From Zygnema cylindricum (taxonomy: Eukaryota; Streptophyta; Zygnematophyceae; Zygnematales; Zygnemataceae): a DNA stretch of 64,000 bases. Shown here one piece after another: positions 33,867 to 45,000 of this stretch. The translations under genes and the position numbers were made by a program. The stretch lies in NCBI GenBank assembly GCA_037447655.1, contig JBBHKE010002073.1:243943-307942 (forward strand), written 5' to 3'. Under the pieces are notes generated by a model. It was not told where the DNA came from. It saw only the letters and a program-made list of their open reading frames with translations, and ran no database searches. The number at the start of each line of letters is the position of its first letter. The stretch's first letter is position 1.

Positions 33867-34979
33867 TTCTGTTTTTGAGGGATCTCCTTCTCCTCCATAT
33901 TCTTGTCAAGAAGAAGCTCTCTATCCTCCTCCCCAGAGGACTCGTCCTCCTCAGTCTCCCCTTTCACTTGTGTGACCACAAGTGCCTTTTTCTTCCCTTC
34001 GGAAGAACCCCCTCCACTATTCTTTTGGATCCTCAACTTCGACAGCTTGGTACACTCCGCCATGAAATATCTCGGTTTTTTGCAGAAATGACAAAGACCC
34101 TTTGAGGGCCTCAGTCCTCCAGACTTATCTCTCTCTCTCTCTTTTGAAGTTGTTGTATAGCTTCCCCGAATCCTTCTCCCACCGGTCCGTTCCGGCAGCT
34201 AGAGCTTGAACGCTATTTCCTTCTCTCCGAATCTCAATAGTGTTCTCCTCCACAAGTATCATCCGGACCACTGTGTTCCACTTCCACGAATTGTCATCCA
34301 TTTCTTGCACTCAGTACACTATGTTCTCATATTCATCAGGCAACTTCATGATGAGGGTGTTGACTTTCATCTTGATTGTACTAATCTAACAGGCACTCTC
34401 CATCTCTATATATAAACAAGAGAGATCATTACAGTAGTCTAACAGTTTTCCTCTTTTGTAATTTTAATCCCCTAACATTTGCTTTGCGAGCTAGAGCTCA
34501 TGTATGGTACCAACTATATTGATCTCCACTAAAGTCTCCCACAACTCCTCTGCATTGAGAATGTGAAGATAGGAGGTTGCCAGAGCTTGAGTAAGGTGCC
34601 TCAAAATAAAATGTTTGGCAGCCATGTTTGTGTATTCCCACGTTTGAATATCGTTTTCCTCGGTCTTTACGGCAGCCGCTCCGGGTGTCGTGGCAACACA
34701 AGTGAGAGATATATCTTTCCTTTTCCCCCTTTCGGACACTTTGTTGTCCCCATCTTTTGCCTCCTCCGTTGGGGCAGATGTCGTTGCAAAAAACCTCACT
34801 CCACTAAACCTTGGTGGGATTCCCTGAGATGGACTTTTCACTTGTCCACTAACAATACCCCAGAATCGTTTTTCACACAAAGCCCCTATCATCATGGCTT
34901 CCCAATAAATGAACCCAGATCCGTTGAAGATAGGCACCCTAGAAGGTGGGTCCATATCCTGCAATTCTATGTCCCCCAT
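33824..34979 (-). pseudogene. Element B gag
   Basis: The ATG at 34979 is 20 bases inside the LTR. The first 160 codons are open: MGDIELQDMDPPSRVPIFNG, then YWEAMMIGALCEKRFWGIVS and a Ser/Thr-rich stretch. A frame break follows near 34490. Further on are NSVQALAAGTDRWEKD and a zinc knuckle in which the conserved His is Phe (CKKPRYFMAEC) near 34080. The acidic tail is at 34063-33850. Confidence 0.85.
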
Positions 34980-35960
34980 TGGACTACACAATTTAGGAAG
35001 CCTCTAAGTAGTTTTTGACCTACCCCCTTTCGACTAGGACCACTGCTACCTAAGCATGCATACAGTCAATCTCACTGCACCCTTGTGCAGTCTGAACTCC
35101 CCTAAGTCCATAGCAAAAAGAATCACTGAAAAACGCCCAGCCAAGCGATAAATTATAAAGTGGCAAAGATGCCAATATTTATACAAACTCATTGGGAGAG
35201 AGGCAACTACCTCCTTAATCCTCTAAGTCCTAAACCCCTCTCACAACCCTTATCTACTAATATACGAACCAATTAGAAGACTGTACAGTAGAGAAAGGTA
35301 CAATAGCCAATGTTCTTTCTGTACGGCCTGTGTACAACAAGGCCATGGAGTGGATGTCTGTCTCTTTCAGACTTGTCCTCATGCTCCCTAGGATTCCTTC
35401 TTCCTAATGTTATCTTGCCACATGGCGCCAAGTTAGGTTACGCCCGAAAACTACCAAAGCGATCATTTTGGGATCTCGGCGATGATACGTGCCGTCGGAT
35501 CCAAAATCGTCTTTTAATACAAGCCGTTAAAACAAATGTCCGGTTCATTTGTTTCGTGAGGGCTTTGTTAGCACCATATTCCAACTAGTCTCTATGTTAT
35601 TTATCTTTTATTGAGTTAATCGGATTAATGTTCCTAAATAATGTTTAAATAGCATTCAAACCCTATGTAGACTAACGAAATCCTACGATAGACCAGTTAG
35701 AGCTGACGACTACGCCTCGCTCTCCCGCTTGGAGGTTTGAGGTCTGCTGGACATTTTATTAAAAAGTGACTTATGTCACTCTTTAGTCCTGCCTATGGAG
35801 CTGAGGCAGCCATGGCTCCACCTCCCTCACTTTTCTTTAGTGACTGCAACAAGTATGGGGGCTAGAAAGAGGAGGTGGAGGCAGGCTACCTACGCTTTTT
35901 CCTTTTACTTTTAGTTTATCAAGACCTAGAAAATACCCCCTAAATCAAGTGTTTTCAACA

Positions 35961-36736
35961 ACATGTATAACTCAATTGTTTTTACATGTACTGAATAGTA
36001 GCGATTCACAATCAGTAACGATTTTTTCAAATCGACCTCTCCGATTTCTACGTGTTATTTGCGCGTTTCAATTGTGAGTAAAATAAAATATGAACAACTA
36101 TAGTCTGTTTTGTTATCATGCACGAAGTTTATTTTGTTTCGTGCGAGTTGGTTTATCTGTATCACGTCGTCATTTAATTTGCGTCTAAGGGTGCGTCTCT
36201 ATGTGCTAAGTAAGGGTTTTTTTGTCGTTTTTTTGTAAAACTTAGAGCCGTACCGCATAAGTTTTAGCTATATGAAAAAATAGAAAAAATAATATGTACA
36301 TTTTGCCTCATTATCAATTTTAAGATGTAGTAGCTATTGCCGTTTTGTGATTTTCAACACACGACAACGCCAGAAAACGTCCTCTTGAAAAATTTCTTTA
36401 AAACACATGGACAATGTGTTTTAAAACAAAGTATTTTCCAAAAACAAACAGGAACACGTATTTGCACGTGTGAATTTTTTTACATAAATTACAAACGAAT
36501 TCAAGCGACGGCAAAAGGTACACTATTCGCTATATTTTGTCCGTTTGCGTCCATCAAAGTACACAAATTGTTTTTTTTGCCGCGTTTTGTTCAAAACATA
36601 TTTTTCCACTCCAATGGTCTGAAAATTACGACGCCATTTGACGAAATCGTGAGAAATCTTTGAGGGCGCCTCAACAAGTCGTACACGGCACCTTTCTCAC
36701 GCAACCTCATATTCTCTCCTTCAAACTGCACTGTTC
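35961..36736. other. Unassigned stretch between elements B and C
   Basis: These 776 bases hold no recognisable gene or repeat end. An open frame at 36337-36663 has no known motif. It is the only DNA between 26.7 and 59 kb that I cannot tie to a mobile element. Confidence 0.4.
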
Positions 36737-37759
36737 TGCAATTCTATGTCATCCATTGAACTACAAAATTCATGAAGCCTCTAGGTAGTTTTTAGCTAAC
36801 CCACTTTCAGCCACAACCACTGCTACCGAAGCAGACAAATTGACAATGTGAAAGCACCCCTGTGCAGTCTGGACTCCCCCGAGTATGTAGCAAAAACAAT
36901 CACTGAAAACGGCCAACCAGCTGATAAGTTATGAGGTGGTAAAAATGCCAATTTATACAAAAATCTCAAAGAGAGAGGTGACAGTCTAAAAATATGCTAA
37001 GTCCTAACCCCTCTCACAATCCCTATCTACTACAGTACGAACCAATAAAATAACTATACAGTACATAAAGGTACTATGGTCGATGTTCTTTCTGTACGAC
37101 GTGTGTACAACAAAGCCACTGAGTGGAGGCGTGTCAACCTTCCACTCGTATGTACGTTCCCCGGAATTCCGACGACCAAATGTTATCCCTCCACGTGGCG
37201 CCAGGTCATGCCACGTCCAAAAACGCCAAAGTGACCATTCCGGGATCCGGCAGCGATATATGTCGTTGGATAAAATCTGACATTGAATGTTAGTCGTCGA
37301 AACAAATGTCAAATTCATTTGTTTCGTGTGAAATGACGTTTGCACTGAAAATTAACAAGTTCTATGTTCCTTCATTCATAATTTAGTTACTCGGTTTCAA
37401 TATCATACGACAGTTTAAATATTTATCAAACCCTATGTATTTTAACGTACTTCCACGACAGACCGGTTAGAGCTGACGGCTACGCCTCGCTCTGCCGGTC
37501 AGAGGTTCGAGTCTTACCAGACTCAACCTTTTGTTGAAAGTGACTTAGGTCACTTTTTAGTCCTGCCTAAAAAGTTGAGGCAGCCATGGCTCTACTACTC
37601 TCTCTCTCCTTCAGTGACTACAACAAGTATGGGGGATAGAGCAAAGGGGTGGAGGCAGACTGCCTGCGCTTTTTCATTCTTTTTCTTCTAAGCTATTCAG
37701 ACCTACGAAATACTCTATAAATCTAGTGATTTCAACACTCCTTTTATTTTGTAGTATAA

Positions 37760-38103
37760 ATATAACTTTTCTTTCAATCCACGTTTTTCTCTACAATATT
37801 TTAACTTGGGAGAGGGCACAGGTTTGGTCATCATGTCAGCCACCATTTCTTTATCAGACCTATGCACAAGATTTACATTTTTTTTTCCACTTTTTCTCTC
37901 ACGAAACTCAATCTTATGTCCACATGTTTAGCTTTGAAATGATGTTTTGGATTGGATTCAATTAAAATGGCAGCTTGATTATCACAAAAAACTTCATGCA
38001 CTCCCTCCTTCATATACCCTAGTTCTTGCAACAAGAACTTGACCCACATGAACTCTTTCACCGCAGAACAAGAGGCCATATACTCAACCTCCATAGTAGA
38101 CAA
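37760..38103 (-). pseudogene. Element C RNase H, C-terminal part
   Basis: It reads LSTMEVEYMASCSAVKEFMW, FCDNQAAILIESNPKHHFKA and KHVDIRLSFVREKVE, the end of copia RNase H. The Glu and Asp catalytic positions are kept here. The N-terminal half continues at 45001, on the other side of element D. The open frame extending to 38319 runs into the LTR of D and is not one gene. Confidence 0.88.
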
Positions 38104-39158
38104 TGCAACACTGAGACCTCCATAGGTCCTCAGAGTAGGCAGCTCACACGAAGCCTCTAGGATAGCCCTAACCCCTTTGTGTTTTAGCAAGAAAAACTGC
38201 CACCCATGCAGACAAAAACTTTGACCATCTCCCCCCTTGTGAAGGCAAGACTTCCCTGAGGTGATAGCAAAAAGAATCTTTGAATTTGCTCCCCTGAGCA
38301 GTAAGTTATGGTGGGTCAAAGTTGACGTATTATAAAGAAGCTATTTCGGTGAGAGGGGCCTATCTACCAAATTTTTCTAAGTCCTATCACTCTCTTAAAC
38401 TGTATCTATTGACGTACGACACCAATCACAATATTGTGTTCTACAAAAAGGTATAGGTGCCGGTGTACTTTATGTACGGACATTGTACGATATTGCCAAA
38501 AAGTCAACACATGTCATACCTCGATTCGTTCTTGTTATTCTCGAAGTTGTCGTAATCCAATGTGGTTGTGCCACTTTTCAGTCCATTTGGCTTTGACCGC
38601 AAACCGCCAAAATCATATTCGCAATCTCGGCATCGTTCGCGGCCGTCTGATCAAAACTGGGTTTCAATCGTAGCTGTCATAAATACTTCCGCGATATTTG
38701 TTTCGCTCTCGAAAAAAAATGCGCGGTATCCGTTTCGAATCCGTACCGTATTCTTTACTTCAAAAAACTGAATCTATGCATGACGTATATAGTTGCCGTT
38801 AAATGAATTATTTCACATCTAATTATTTAGATATTTGTCAAACCCTATATATCTCAACCTTGATCTTAGACTTGTAGGATAAAGCTAACCGCTACGGCTA
38901 ACTTGACGGACAGCAGGTACCAGGATCAAATCCTAGGTCCGTCAAATATCCTTTTAGTAAACCTACTTAAAACATCTGCCTGTCTCTCTATAGACACCAT
39001 AGGCAGCCATGGCTCTATCTCTCTCTTCAACCTTAAGTGACTGCGACAAGCGTGGGAGTTGAAGAGAAGAGTTATAGGCAGACTTCCTCTGCTTCTTTTC
39101 TGCATTTTATCTTTTACAAAACCTAGAAAATAGTAAAAGAACCTTTAATTTCTACCCT

Positions 39159-40640
39159 CCCCTTATTTTTTAGTCACTTTTTAATTTAAGACCACCTGCA
39201 AAAAATTAGCTTAGGGGAAGGCACAGGTTTGGTCATCATATATGCTCCCATTTCACTATCTGGTTTATACTCCAAACTGGTTATCTTATTTTCTACTTTC
39301 TCCCTAACGAAGCTAAGTCTAATGTCCATTTGTTTAGCTTCAAATTGATGTTAAGGATTGGCAGAAATGGCAATGGCCGCCTAATTATCACAAAACACCT
39401 TTTGGACACCACTCTTAAAATGACCAAGCTCACTAAGCAAAGACTTGACCCACATTAATTCTTTTACAGGAGAGCAAGAAGCCATGTACTAAGCCTCAAT
39501 GGTGGACTGAGCAATGACCTTTTGCTGCTTGCTGCTCGAGCTGCAAGCCCCATCACCCACATAAAATACATATGCTGACGTGCATCTCCTCATAGGAGCA
39601 TCCCATAGCTAGCATCACTCCAAGTGGTGATGTTAGTATTGCTCCCACCCAAATGCAACCATAGATCTCTAGTCCCTATGAGATATCTAAGGACTCTCTT
39701 AGCTACCTCCCAATCCTTCTTAGTGGAAGCATTCAGACTCATGTTTAGTACTTCTACAGATGCGGCTATATCCGGCCGAGTACAATTCATGAAATATATT
39801 AGGCTGCCCACTACTTGCCTATAAGGAATTGTCTACATAAATCTTTTCTCTTCAGGGCCTAACTTATCATCAAAGATTATAACTCCCTCTTCCACACTCC
39901 CGTCACTTCCCTTCTTTAGTTCCATTGGAGTGGTACAACTATTAGCCTTATCCATTTGGAATCTCTCTAACATGTTTCCAATGGCTTCCTTCTAAGTTAA
40001 TCTTATTATCTTTCTATTTTTCTCTCTCTCTACCTGAATTCCCAAAATATACCTTGCTTTCTCCCATATCTTTCATCTCAAATCTTCCTTTTAGATCATT
40101 TTTCAACTTATTAATTTTATCCATGGATTTTTTAAAACAATAAATCATCAACATAAATTGCAAAAATTAATTCCTTCTCATCTTCAACAAATAAATCGAG
40201 TGATCTGACTGATCGAGTATCCATCTGTAAGGAACTCATGGCTTATACCATTGTGGGCGCTAATTCAACAATACAAAGATTTATAAATCGGCTACTCTCC
40301 CCTTGCTCCCAACCTTCGGGCGTCGCGAAAATCTCCTCTTCCAACTCTCCATGTAGAAAGGTCGTCTTGATGTCCATCTGATGTACTTCCATGTCTTCTG
40401 ATGCCGCCCAACTGAGAAATATCAAAACGGAGGGAAACAAGTCGACCGGGGAAAATGTCTCCTCGTTGTCAATTCCCTCTTTTTGGGTAAATCCTTTCGC
40501 AACTAACCGAGCCTTATAACGCTCAATGGTGTTATCCATGTTGAGTTTCAGCTTAAATACACATTTGCACCCAATTGGCTTCATGTCAAGAGGACAATCT
40601 ACCAATTCTTATGTATCAGCCGCGATAATTGAGGCCATCT
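39159..40640 (-). pseudogene. Element D RT and RNase H
   Basis: RT N-terminal half at 40605-40243: KPIGCKCVFKLKL, ERYKARLVAKGFTQKEGID and HQMDIKTTFLHGELEEEI. The catalytic YVDD region near 40150 is broken: the plus strand still shows the complement of the surrounding codons, but frames shift. RNase H is at 39811-39300: SLIYFMNCTRPDIA, LRYLIGTRDLWLHLGG and TTWSDASYG, then degenerate sequence to the 3' LTR. Confidence 0.85.
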
Positions 40641-41736
40641 CCTCATTAATGGTTGTCTTCCACCGGTTTCTCTTAGGAAAATTCATTGCCTCATTATACG
40701 TTTGACGTTCATCAAGGTGAGACAGTTATGTTACCTTATTGTTAACTTGTCTCTCTTGCAGTCTTTTGCTGCTTCTTCTTCCTCCTTCAAACTCAGTTGC
40801 CGGAATAGATGGCTTATTTGGATTCTTCCAATCAGTTTCTACTTCTCCCCTATCACTTGCTTCCGGGTCGATTTCCACCACGTCTTCCCCTTCGGTTGGA
40901 GTTCATACTAGGGGTTCCACATTTGGGTCCTTCTCGATTTGATTTGTACCTGCAAGATCATCATCTTCTTGAAATCCTGGATAGTTAGGAAGCTCAAAGT
41001 CATCACAATTTTTTGTCTCAAATGTGATTTTGACTGTCTTTGTATGCTTAAAGGGATCTATAGATCTCCCTTGATCCATTACCACTAGATGCTTCACTAG
41101 GATTATATCTTCTCTCTTGAGATCATACACTCTCTATCATTTTACATCTTCATCATATCATAGTAGATATCCTAGTTTTCCTTTTGGATCTTACTTGCAG
41201 TTTGACCAATCTGTGTCTAAACTGAACACTTGACTACTGAAAACCTTTAAGTGTGAAACATCTGATTTTTGGCCTGTCCATCTCTCATAAGGTGTTTGGC
41301 CTTTTACTGCCGAAGTAAGAACTCTATTCTTGATATAATTTGCACAGTTCATTGCTTTGGCCCAAAACTTCTTTCCTATCATCTTATTTGATAGCATACT
41401 CCTAGCACTATCACTCAGTGTTCTATTTAATCTTTCAGCTACACCATTTTGCTCACGATTTTTAGGAACTATCTTTTAGTGTTGCACTCCATCTTCTCTC
41501 AGAAAATCCTCAAATTGGTTAGAGGTATACTCTCCACCATTGTCACTCGTTACTCTCCTGGTTGAGGTTTCATGGAGTTTTTCACTCCATGCTTTATATT
41601 GTCTAAAACATTCTTAAGCCCTCTGACTTATTTTTCAAAAAATACACCCTAGAATACTAAGACCAATCATCGGTGATAGTCATCATAAATCTTTTCCCCC
41701 CGGGTGAGGGCACTCAGGGCGGCCCCCAAATATCTT
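40640..41736 (-). pseudogene. Element D integrase, downstream part
   Basis: 41397-41191 has NKMIGKKFWAKAMNCANYIK and NRVLTSAVKGQTPYERWTGQ. 41130-40903 has MYDLKREDIILVKHLVVMDQ and the acidic linker. Remnants of the integrase core lie at 41650-41400. The rest of the core is on the far side of the TRIM insertion. Confidence 0.82.
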
Positions 41737-41841
41737 TGTTGGATTGGCACGTGAAGCCGGTCCAATACGGGGTATAATATAGAAATATCCATACTCGAGC
41801 CGCCCGTAATAAATGGGTACGGACCCGCCAGTCTCAACATC

Positions 41842-41912
41842 GAGCTGGTGGCACAGTGGTAGTGCGTTCGCAGCTGAAGTGAAAGGTCCCAGGTTCGAAC
41901 CCTGGCCGGCTC
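41842..41912 (+). ncRNA. tRNA-like gene in TRIM LTR1
   Basis: The 71 nt form a complete cloverleaf by eye. Acceptor GAGCTGG/CCGGCTC has seven pairs with one G-T. D arm GCAC/GTGC carries loop AGTGGTA. Anticodon stem TTCGC/GTGAA surrounds loop AGCTGAA (34-36 = CTG). The variable loop has 5 nt, and T arm CCAGG/CCTGG has loop TTCGAAC. Box A TGGCACAGTGG fits consensus, and box B GGTTCGAACCC differs at one base. TTTT at 41915-41918 is a ready Pol III terminator. Position 33 is G, not T, and no CCA is encoded. A role in transcription is more likely than one in translation. Confidence 0.78.
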
Positions 41913-41965
41913 AATTTTCCCAAGTGTGGGACATGCCGAATCCCAGATTTCTAAGAAATCTAACA

Positions 41966-41978
41966 TGGTATCGGAGCC
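41966..41978 (+). other. TRIM primer-binding site
   Basis: TGGTATCGGAGCC follows LTR1 directly. It complements the 3' terminal bases of plant initiator tRNA-Met, including CCA, with one position that would pair as G-U. This is the standard plant primer site, unlike the half-tRNA site of the surrounding copia elements. Confidence 0.85.
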
Positions 41979-42011
41979 AGCGGGATTGCGGATGGTTTGA
42001 CCGGCTTTCCC

Positions 42012-42022
42012 GTGAGGGGGGG
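42012..42022 (+). other. TRIM polypurine tract
   Basis: GTGAGGGGGGG lies immediately before LTR2, in the position of a plus-strand priming tract. Confidence 0.7.
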
Positions 42023-42127
42023 TGTTGGATTGGCACGTGAAGCCGGTCCAATACGGGGTAGAATATGGAAATATCCATACTCGAGCCGCCCGTAATAAAT
42101 GGGTACGGACCCGCCAGTCTCAACATC

Positions 42128-42198
42128 GAGCTGGTGGCACAGTGGTAGTGCGTTCGCAGCTGAAGTGAAAGGTCCCAAGTTCGAACCCTGGCCGGCTC
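42128..42198 (+). ncRNA. tRNA-like gene in TRIM LTR2
   Basis: It is identical to the LTR1 copy except for one G-to-A change in the 5' side of the T stem (CCAAG), which breaks one pair and also alters box B. TTTT follows at 42201-42204. Confidence 0.75.
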
Positions 42199-42251
42199 AA
42201 TTTTCCCAAGTGTGGGACATGCCGAATCCCGGATTTCTAGGAAATCTAACA

Positions 42252-43080
42252 ATCTTTGTGGACTAAATCTAGAATCTTTTCTCCCTTATAGGTGGCAGTT
42301 TTTGGGAATGGTAACCTATGTGCTTTACCATGAGCACATCCACTACAATCACTTAGATTCTCACTCTCAGCGAACTGAATCCCTTCCACTACTCCCATCT
42401 TTTTCATCTCTCTTAACTTATCTAGATTCACATGCCCAAGCCTCTTAGGCCACATTATTATATCATGAACACTAGCATAATAAAGTTTCTTCTTTTCATT
42501 GCTTAAAATCAGCCTAAACATCCCTTGGCTACCTTTTTGAGCTGTGAAATAAACTTCCTCCTCAAAACTAGCAGTAAAGACTCCTTTCCTAGTGTTTATA
42601 TCAAAACCCTTATTATCTAATACAGACGTAGAGATGAGGTTTTTGTTCAGCTCCGAAATAAACAATTCATCGGAGAATGTAACTATGGATGTCTTTCCTT
42701 CTACTAATACTTTCACATCTACCGATTTTACAAGAGTAGTAGTGATTATCATCCCATCCCCGTACTCTATCTCTACGGTGGGAATATTTCTTATCTTAGT
42801 GAATAGGTGTTTATCCTTACACATGTGCATGGAGGCACTTGAATCTATAATCCAACCTGCTTCACCTTTGAATCCACCGAAAACACATTTCTGCTTTCGT
42901 GGAATTTCGACCCCGTTTTTCGCTTCCAACTCATCCAATAGGAGTTCATCGTCCTCGTCCTCAGTTTCCACCTCATGTACTTGTGTCACAAGGGCCTTTT
43001 TTTTTCCTCCCGGGGGTCCATCGGTCTGCCCCTCTTTTAGCCAAAGCTCGGTTAACTTAGTCCACTCTGCCATATAGTGT
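42252..43080 (-). pseudogene. Element D protease and pre-integrase
   Basis: An open frame of about 275 codons with an acidic linker, then the protease site WIIDSSASMHMC near 42850. The catalytic Asp is kept, and the following Gly is Ser. Then come TVEIEYGDGMIITTTLV, MFRLILSNEKK, RLGHVNLDKLREM and DCSGCAHGKAHRLPFP, the zinc-binding pre-integrase region, up to ILDLVHKD where the TRIM starts. Confidence 0.88.
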
Positions 43081-44000
43081 CATGGTTTCTTACAAAAGTG
43101 GCACAAATCCTTGGGAGCCTTTGGTTCGAACTAATCAGTTTGATTTTTCTGCCCCCCCGTTCCATAATTTCCGACCGGTTTCCAGGAATCATTATCCCTC
43201 CAATCGGTCCCAGGTGCCAAGGCTTGCCCACTCTTTCCTCCCCTTTAGATCTCAATCATATTCTCCCGAACAAGAATCATCCCTACCATTAAATTCCATA
43301 TCCACCTTGAGTCAGGCAAGTCGTGCACACTGTTGACTATGTTGTCGAACTCATCTACTGACTTCATGAGCAAGCACTTAACCTTCATCTTTTCAGTTTC
43401 AACCTGTCCAGCACTCTCTAGCTCCATGAAAAGTGTTGCAAGCTCATTACAAAAATCTAACATCTTCCCCCCCTTGTATACACATGCGTCTATTTTCCGA
43501 TCAGCCGACTACTATTGTTGAATCGTATCACTTTGGTACATCTCTATGAGAGCCACCCAAAGATCGAATGCCCACTCTACCTGGCAATGAGGAGATGCAA
43601 GCCTTTGAGTAAGATGGCGAAAGATGATGTGTTATGCCCCCATATTGTTGTAGTCCCTGGCATCGCTATCATTCTCCTCGTTCCTTTGAATAGGTGACAT
43701 GAATGCCGAACCGGTTGCTATTGGTGTGACCGTCTCCTTCTCTTTTCTTTTGTCCACCACCTCCCCTTTCTTTGTCTCCTCCGTTGGAAATGGATCTGCA
43801 TCTTTGGTGAATCTGCTTACTGTAAACCTTGGTGGGATCCCAAGACTGGATGGACGCCTCACCCGTCCACTCACTATTCCCCAAAACTGTTTCTTATATA
43901 AAGCTCCTCTCATCATACTTTCCCAGTATATGAAGCTTGTTCAATTGAAAATGGTCACCCTAGAGGGTGGGCCCATAACCTACAACTTTGAGACCTCCAT
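43081..44000 (-). pseudogene. Element D gag
   Basis: The start codon at 44000 lies 20 bases inside the LTR, but a stop (TAG) sits at the LTR edge. The frame then reads VMGPPSRVTIFN across the primer site. 43916-43632 has MMRGALYKKQFWGIVSGRV and a Lys/Glu-rich stretch. 43463-43245 has a capsid-like FMELESAGQVETEKMKVK. The zinc knuckle near 43085 reads CHFCKKP then a break. Confidence 0.82.
43966..43980 (-). other. Half-tRNA-type primer-binding site of element D
   Basis: GGTTATGGGCCCACC directly follows the 5' LTR on the minus strand. It is a perfect 15-base complement to the anticodon stem-loop region of plant initiator tRNA-Met, as far as I recall that tRNA. Confidence 0.75.
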
Positions 44001-45000
44001 GGGTCCTCAGAGTAGGCAGCTCACATAAAGCCTCTAGGATACCCCTAGCCCCTTTATGTTTCAGCAAGAATAACTGCAACCTTGGTAGACAATACTGTTA
44101 CCAGCTTCACCCCTGTGAAGGAAAGACTTCCTTGAGTTTATAGCAAAAAGAATCTCTGAATTTGCTCCCCTGAGCAGTAAGTTATGGTGGGTCAAAGTTG
44201 ACGTATTATACAGAAGCTATCTCGGTGAGAGGGGCCTATCTACCAAATTTTTCTAAGTCCTATCTCTCTCTAAAACTCTATCTATTGACGCACGGCACCT
44301 ATCACAATATTGTGTCGTACAGAAAGGTACACATACCGGTGTACTTTCTGTACGAACATTGTACGATATTGCCAAAAAGTCGACACATGTCATATCTGGA
44401 TTCGTTCCTGTTATTCTCGGAGTTGTCGCATCCACGGTTAGCACAGCAGTCGTTAGGCACTAAACCGCCAAAATCCTATTTTGCAATTCGGCATCGTTAA
44501 GCCGTCCGATCAAAACCGGGTTTCAATGTAGCCTATAAATACGGCGATATTTGTTTCGGCCGAAATAAATGCCATATCCGCTGAACTGTACCGATTTTAC
44601 TTCACAAAATTGAATCTATGCATGACGTATATAGTTGCCGTTAAATGAATTATTTCACGTCTAATTATTTAAATATTTGTCAAACCCTATATATCTCAAC
44701 GTTGATCTTAGACTTGGAGGATAAAGCTAACCGCTGTTGGCTAACTTGACAGACGGCATGTACAAGGATCAAATCCTCTGTCTTTCAAATATCCTTTTAT
44801 TAAACCTTTTAAAAACAACTGCATGTCTCTCTCTGGAGAACATAGGCAGCCATGGCTCTTTCTCCCTCTTCAACCTTCAATGACTGCGACAAGTGTGGGA
44901 GGTGAAGAGAGGAGTTAGAGGCAGACTGCCTGTGCTTCTTTTCTGCATTTTATCTTTTACAAAACCTATAAAATACTAAAAAAACCTTTTAATTTTTATA

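Larger units (their letters stand above)
32867..35960 (-). mobile_element. Copia element B, truncated at the integrase
   Basis: Only the 5' part remains: LTR 34960-35960 (1001 bp; TGTTGAA to TTGCA on the minus strand), gag, protease and part of integrase. It ends abruptly at the LTR of element A. No RT or 3' LTR of B is found left of A. Its LTR is the same length as, and closely related to, that of element C. Confidence 0.85.
41737..42251 (+). mobile_element. Complete TRIM whose LTRs carry a tRNA-like gene
   Basis: A terminal-repeat retrotransposon in miniature of 515 bp. LTR1 is 41737-41965 and LTR2 is 42023-42251. Both are 229 bp, begin TGTTGGATT and end AATCTAACA, and differ at 5 sites. 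The 57-bp internal domain holds a primer-binding site at 41966-41978 and a purine tract GTGAGGGGGGG before LTR2. The target duplication ATCTT is perfect (41732-41736 and 42252-42256). It encodes no protein and must borrow enzymes. Each LTR contains a 71-nt tRNA-like sequence. It interrupts the integrase of copia element D after LVHKD. A solo LTR of the family is at 2868-3098. Confidence 0.93.
38104..45000 (-). mobile_element. Copia element D, inserted in C and itself carrying a TRIM
   Basis: The 3' LTR is about 38104-39158 and the 5' LTR is 43981-45000. The internal region runs gag, protease, integrase, RT, RNase H on the minus strand. The insertion site splits the RNase H of element C between codons for VVAQS and TMEVEYMA. 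Flanks GACAA (38099-38103) and GACTG (45001-45005) are a plausible but imperfect target duplication. LTR tips are mutated (TTTTTATA on the right). The TRIM is at 41737-42251. Confidence 0.85.

Noticed and set aside
36337-36663. 108-codon open frame between elements B and C
   Set aside because: No recognisable motif, no splice or promoter context, and AT-rich codon use; not supportable as a gene.
37873-38319. Single 148-codon RNase H fusion gene
   Set aside because: The upper third lies in the LTR of element D; the junction is an insertion border with a target-duplication remnant.
41842-41912. Genuine cellular tRNA gene or plain SINE
   Set aside because: It sits at the same place in both LTRs of a bounded element and in a solo LTR elsewhere, and position 33 is G. 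SINE ends, a poly-A tail and variable target sites around the tRNA part itself are absent.
41737-42251. Cassandra-type TRIM
   Set aside because: Cassandra LTRs carry 5S rRNA sequence; the insert here folds as a tRNA with boxes A and B and has no 5S-like internal control region that I can see.
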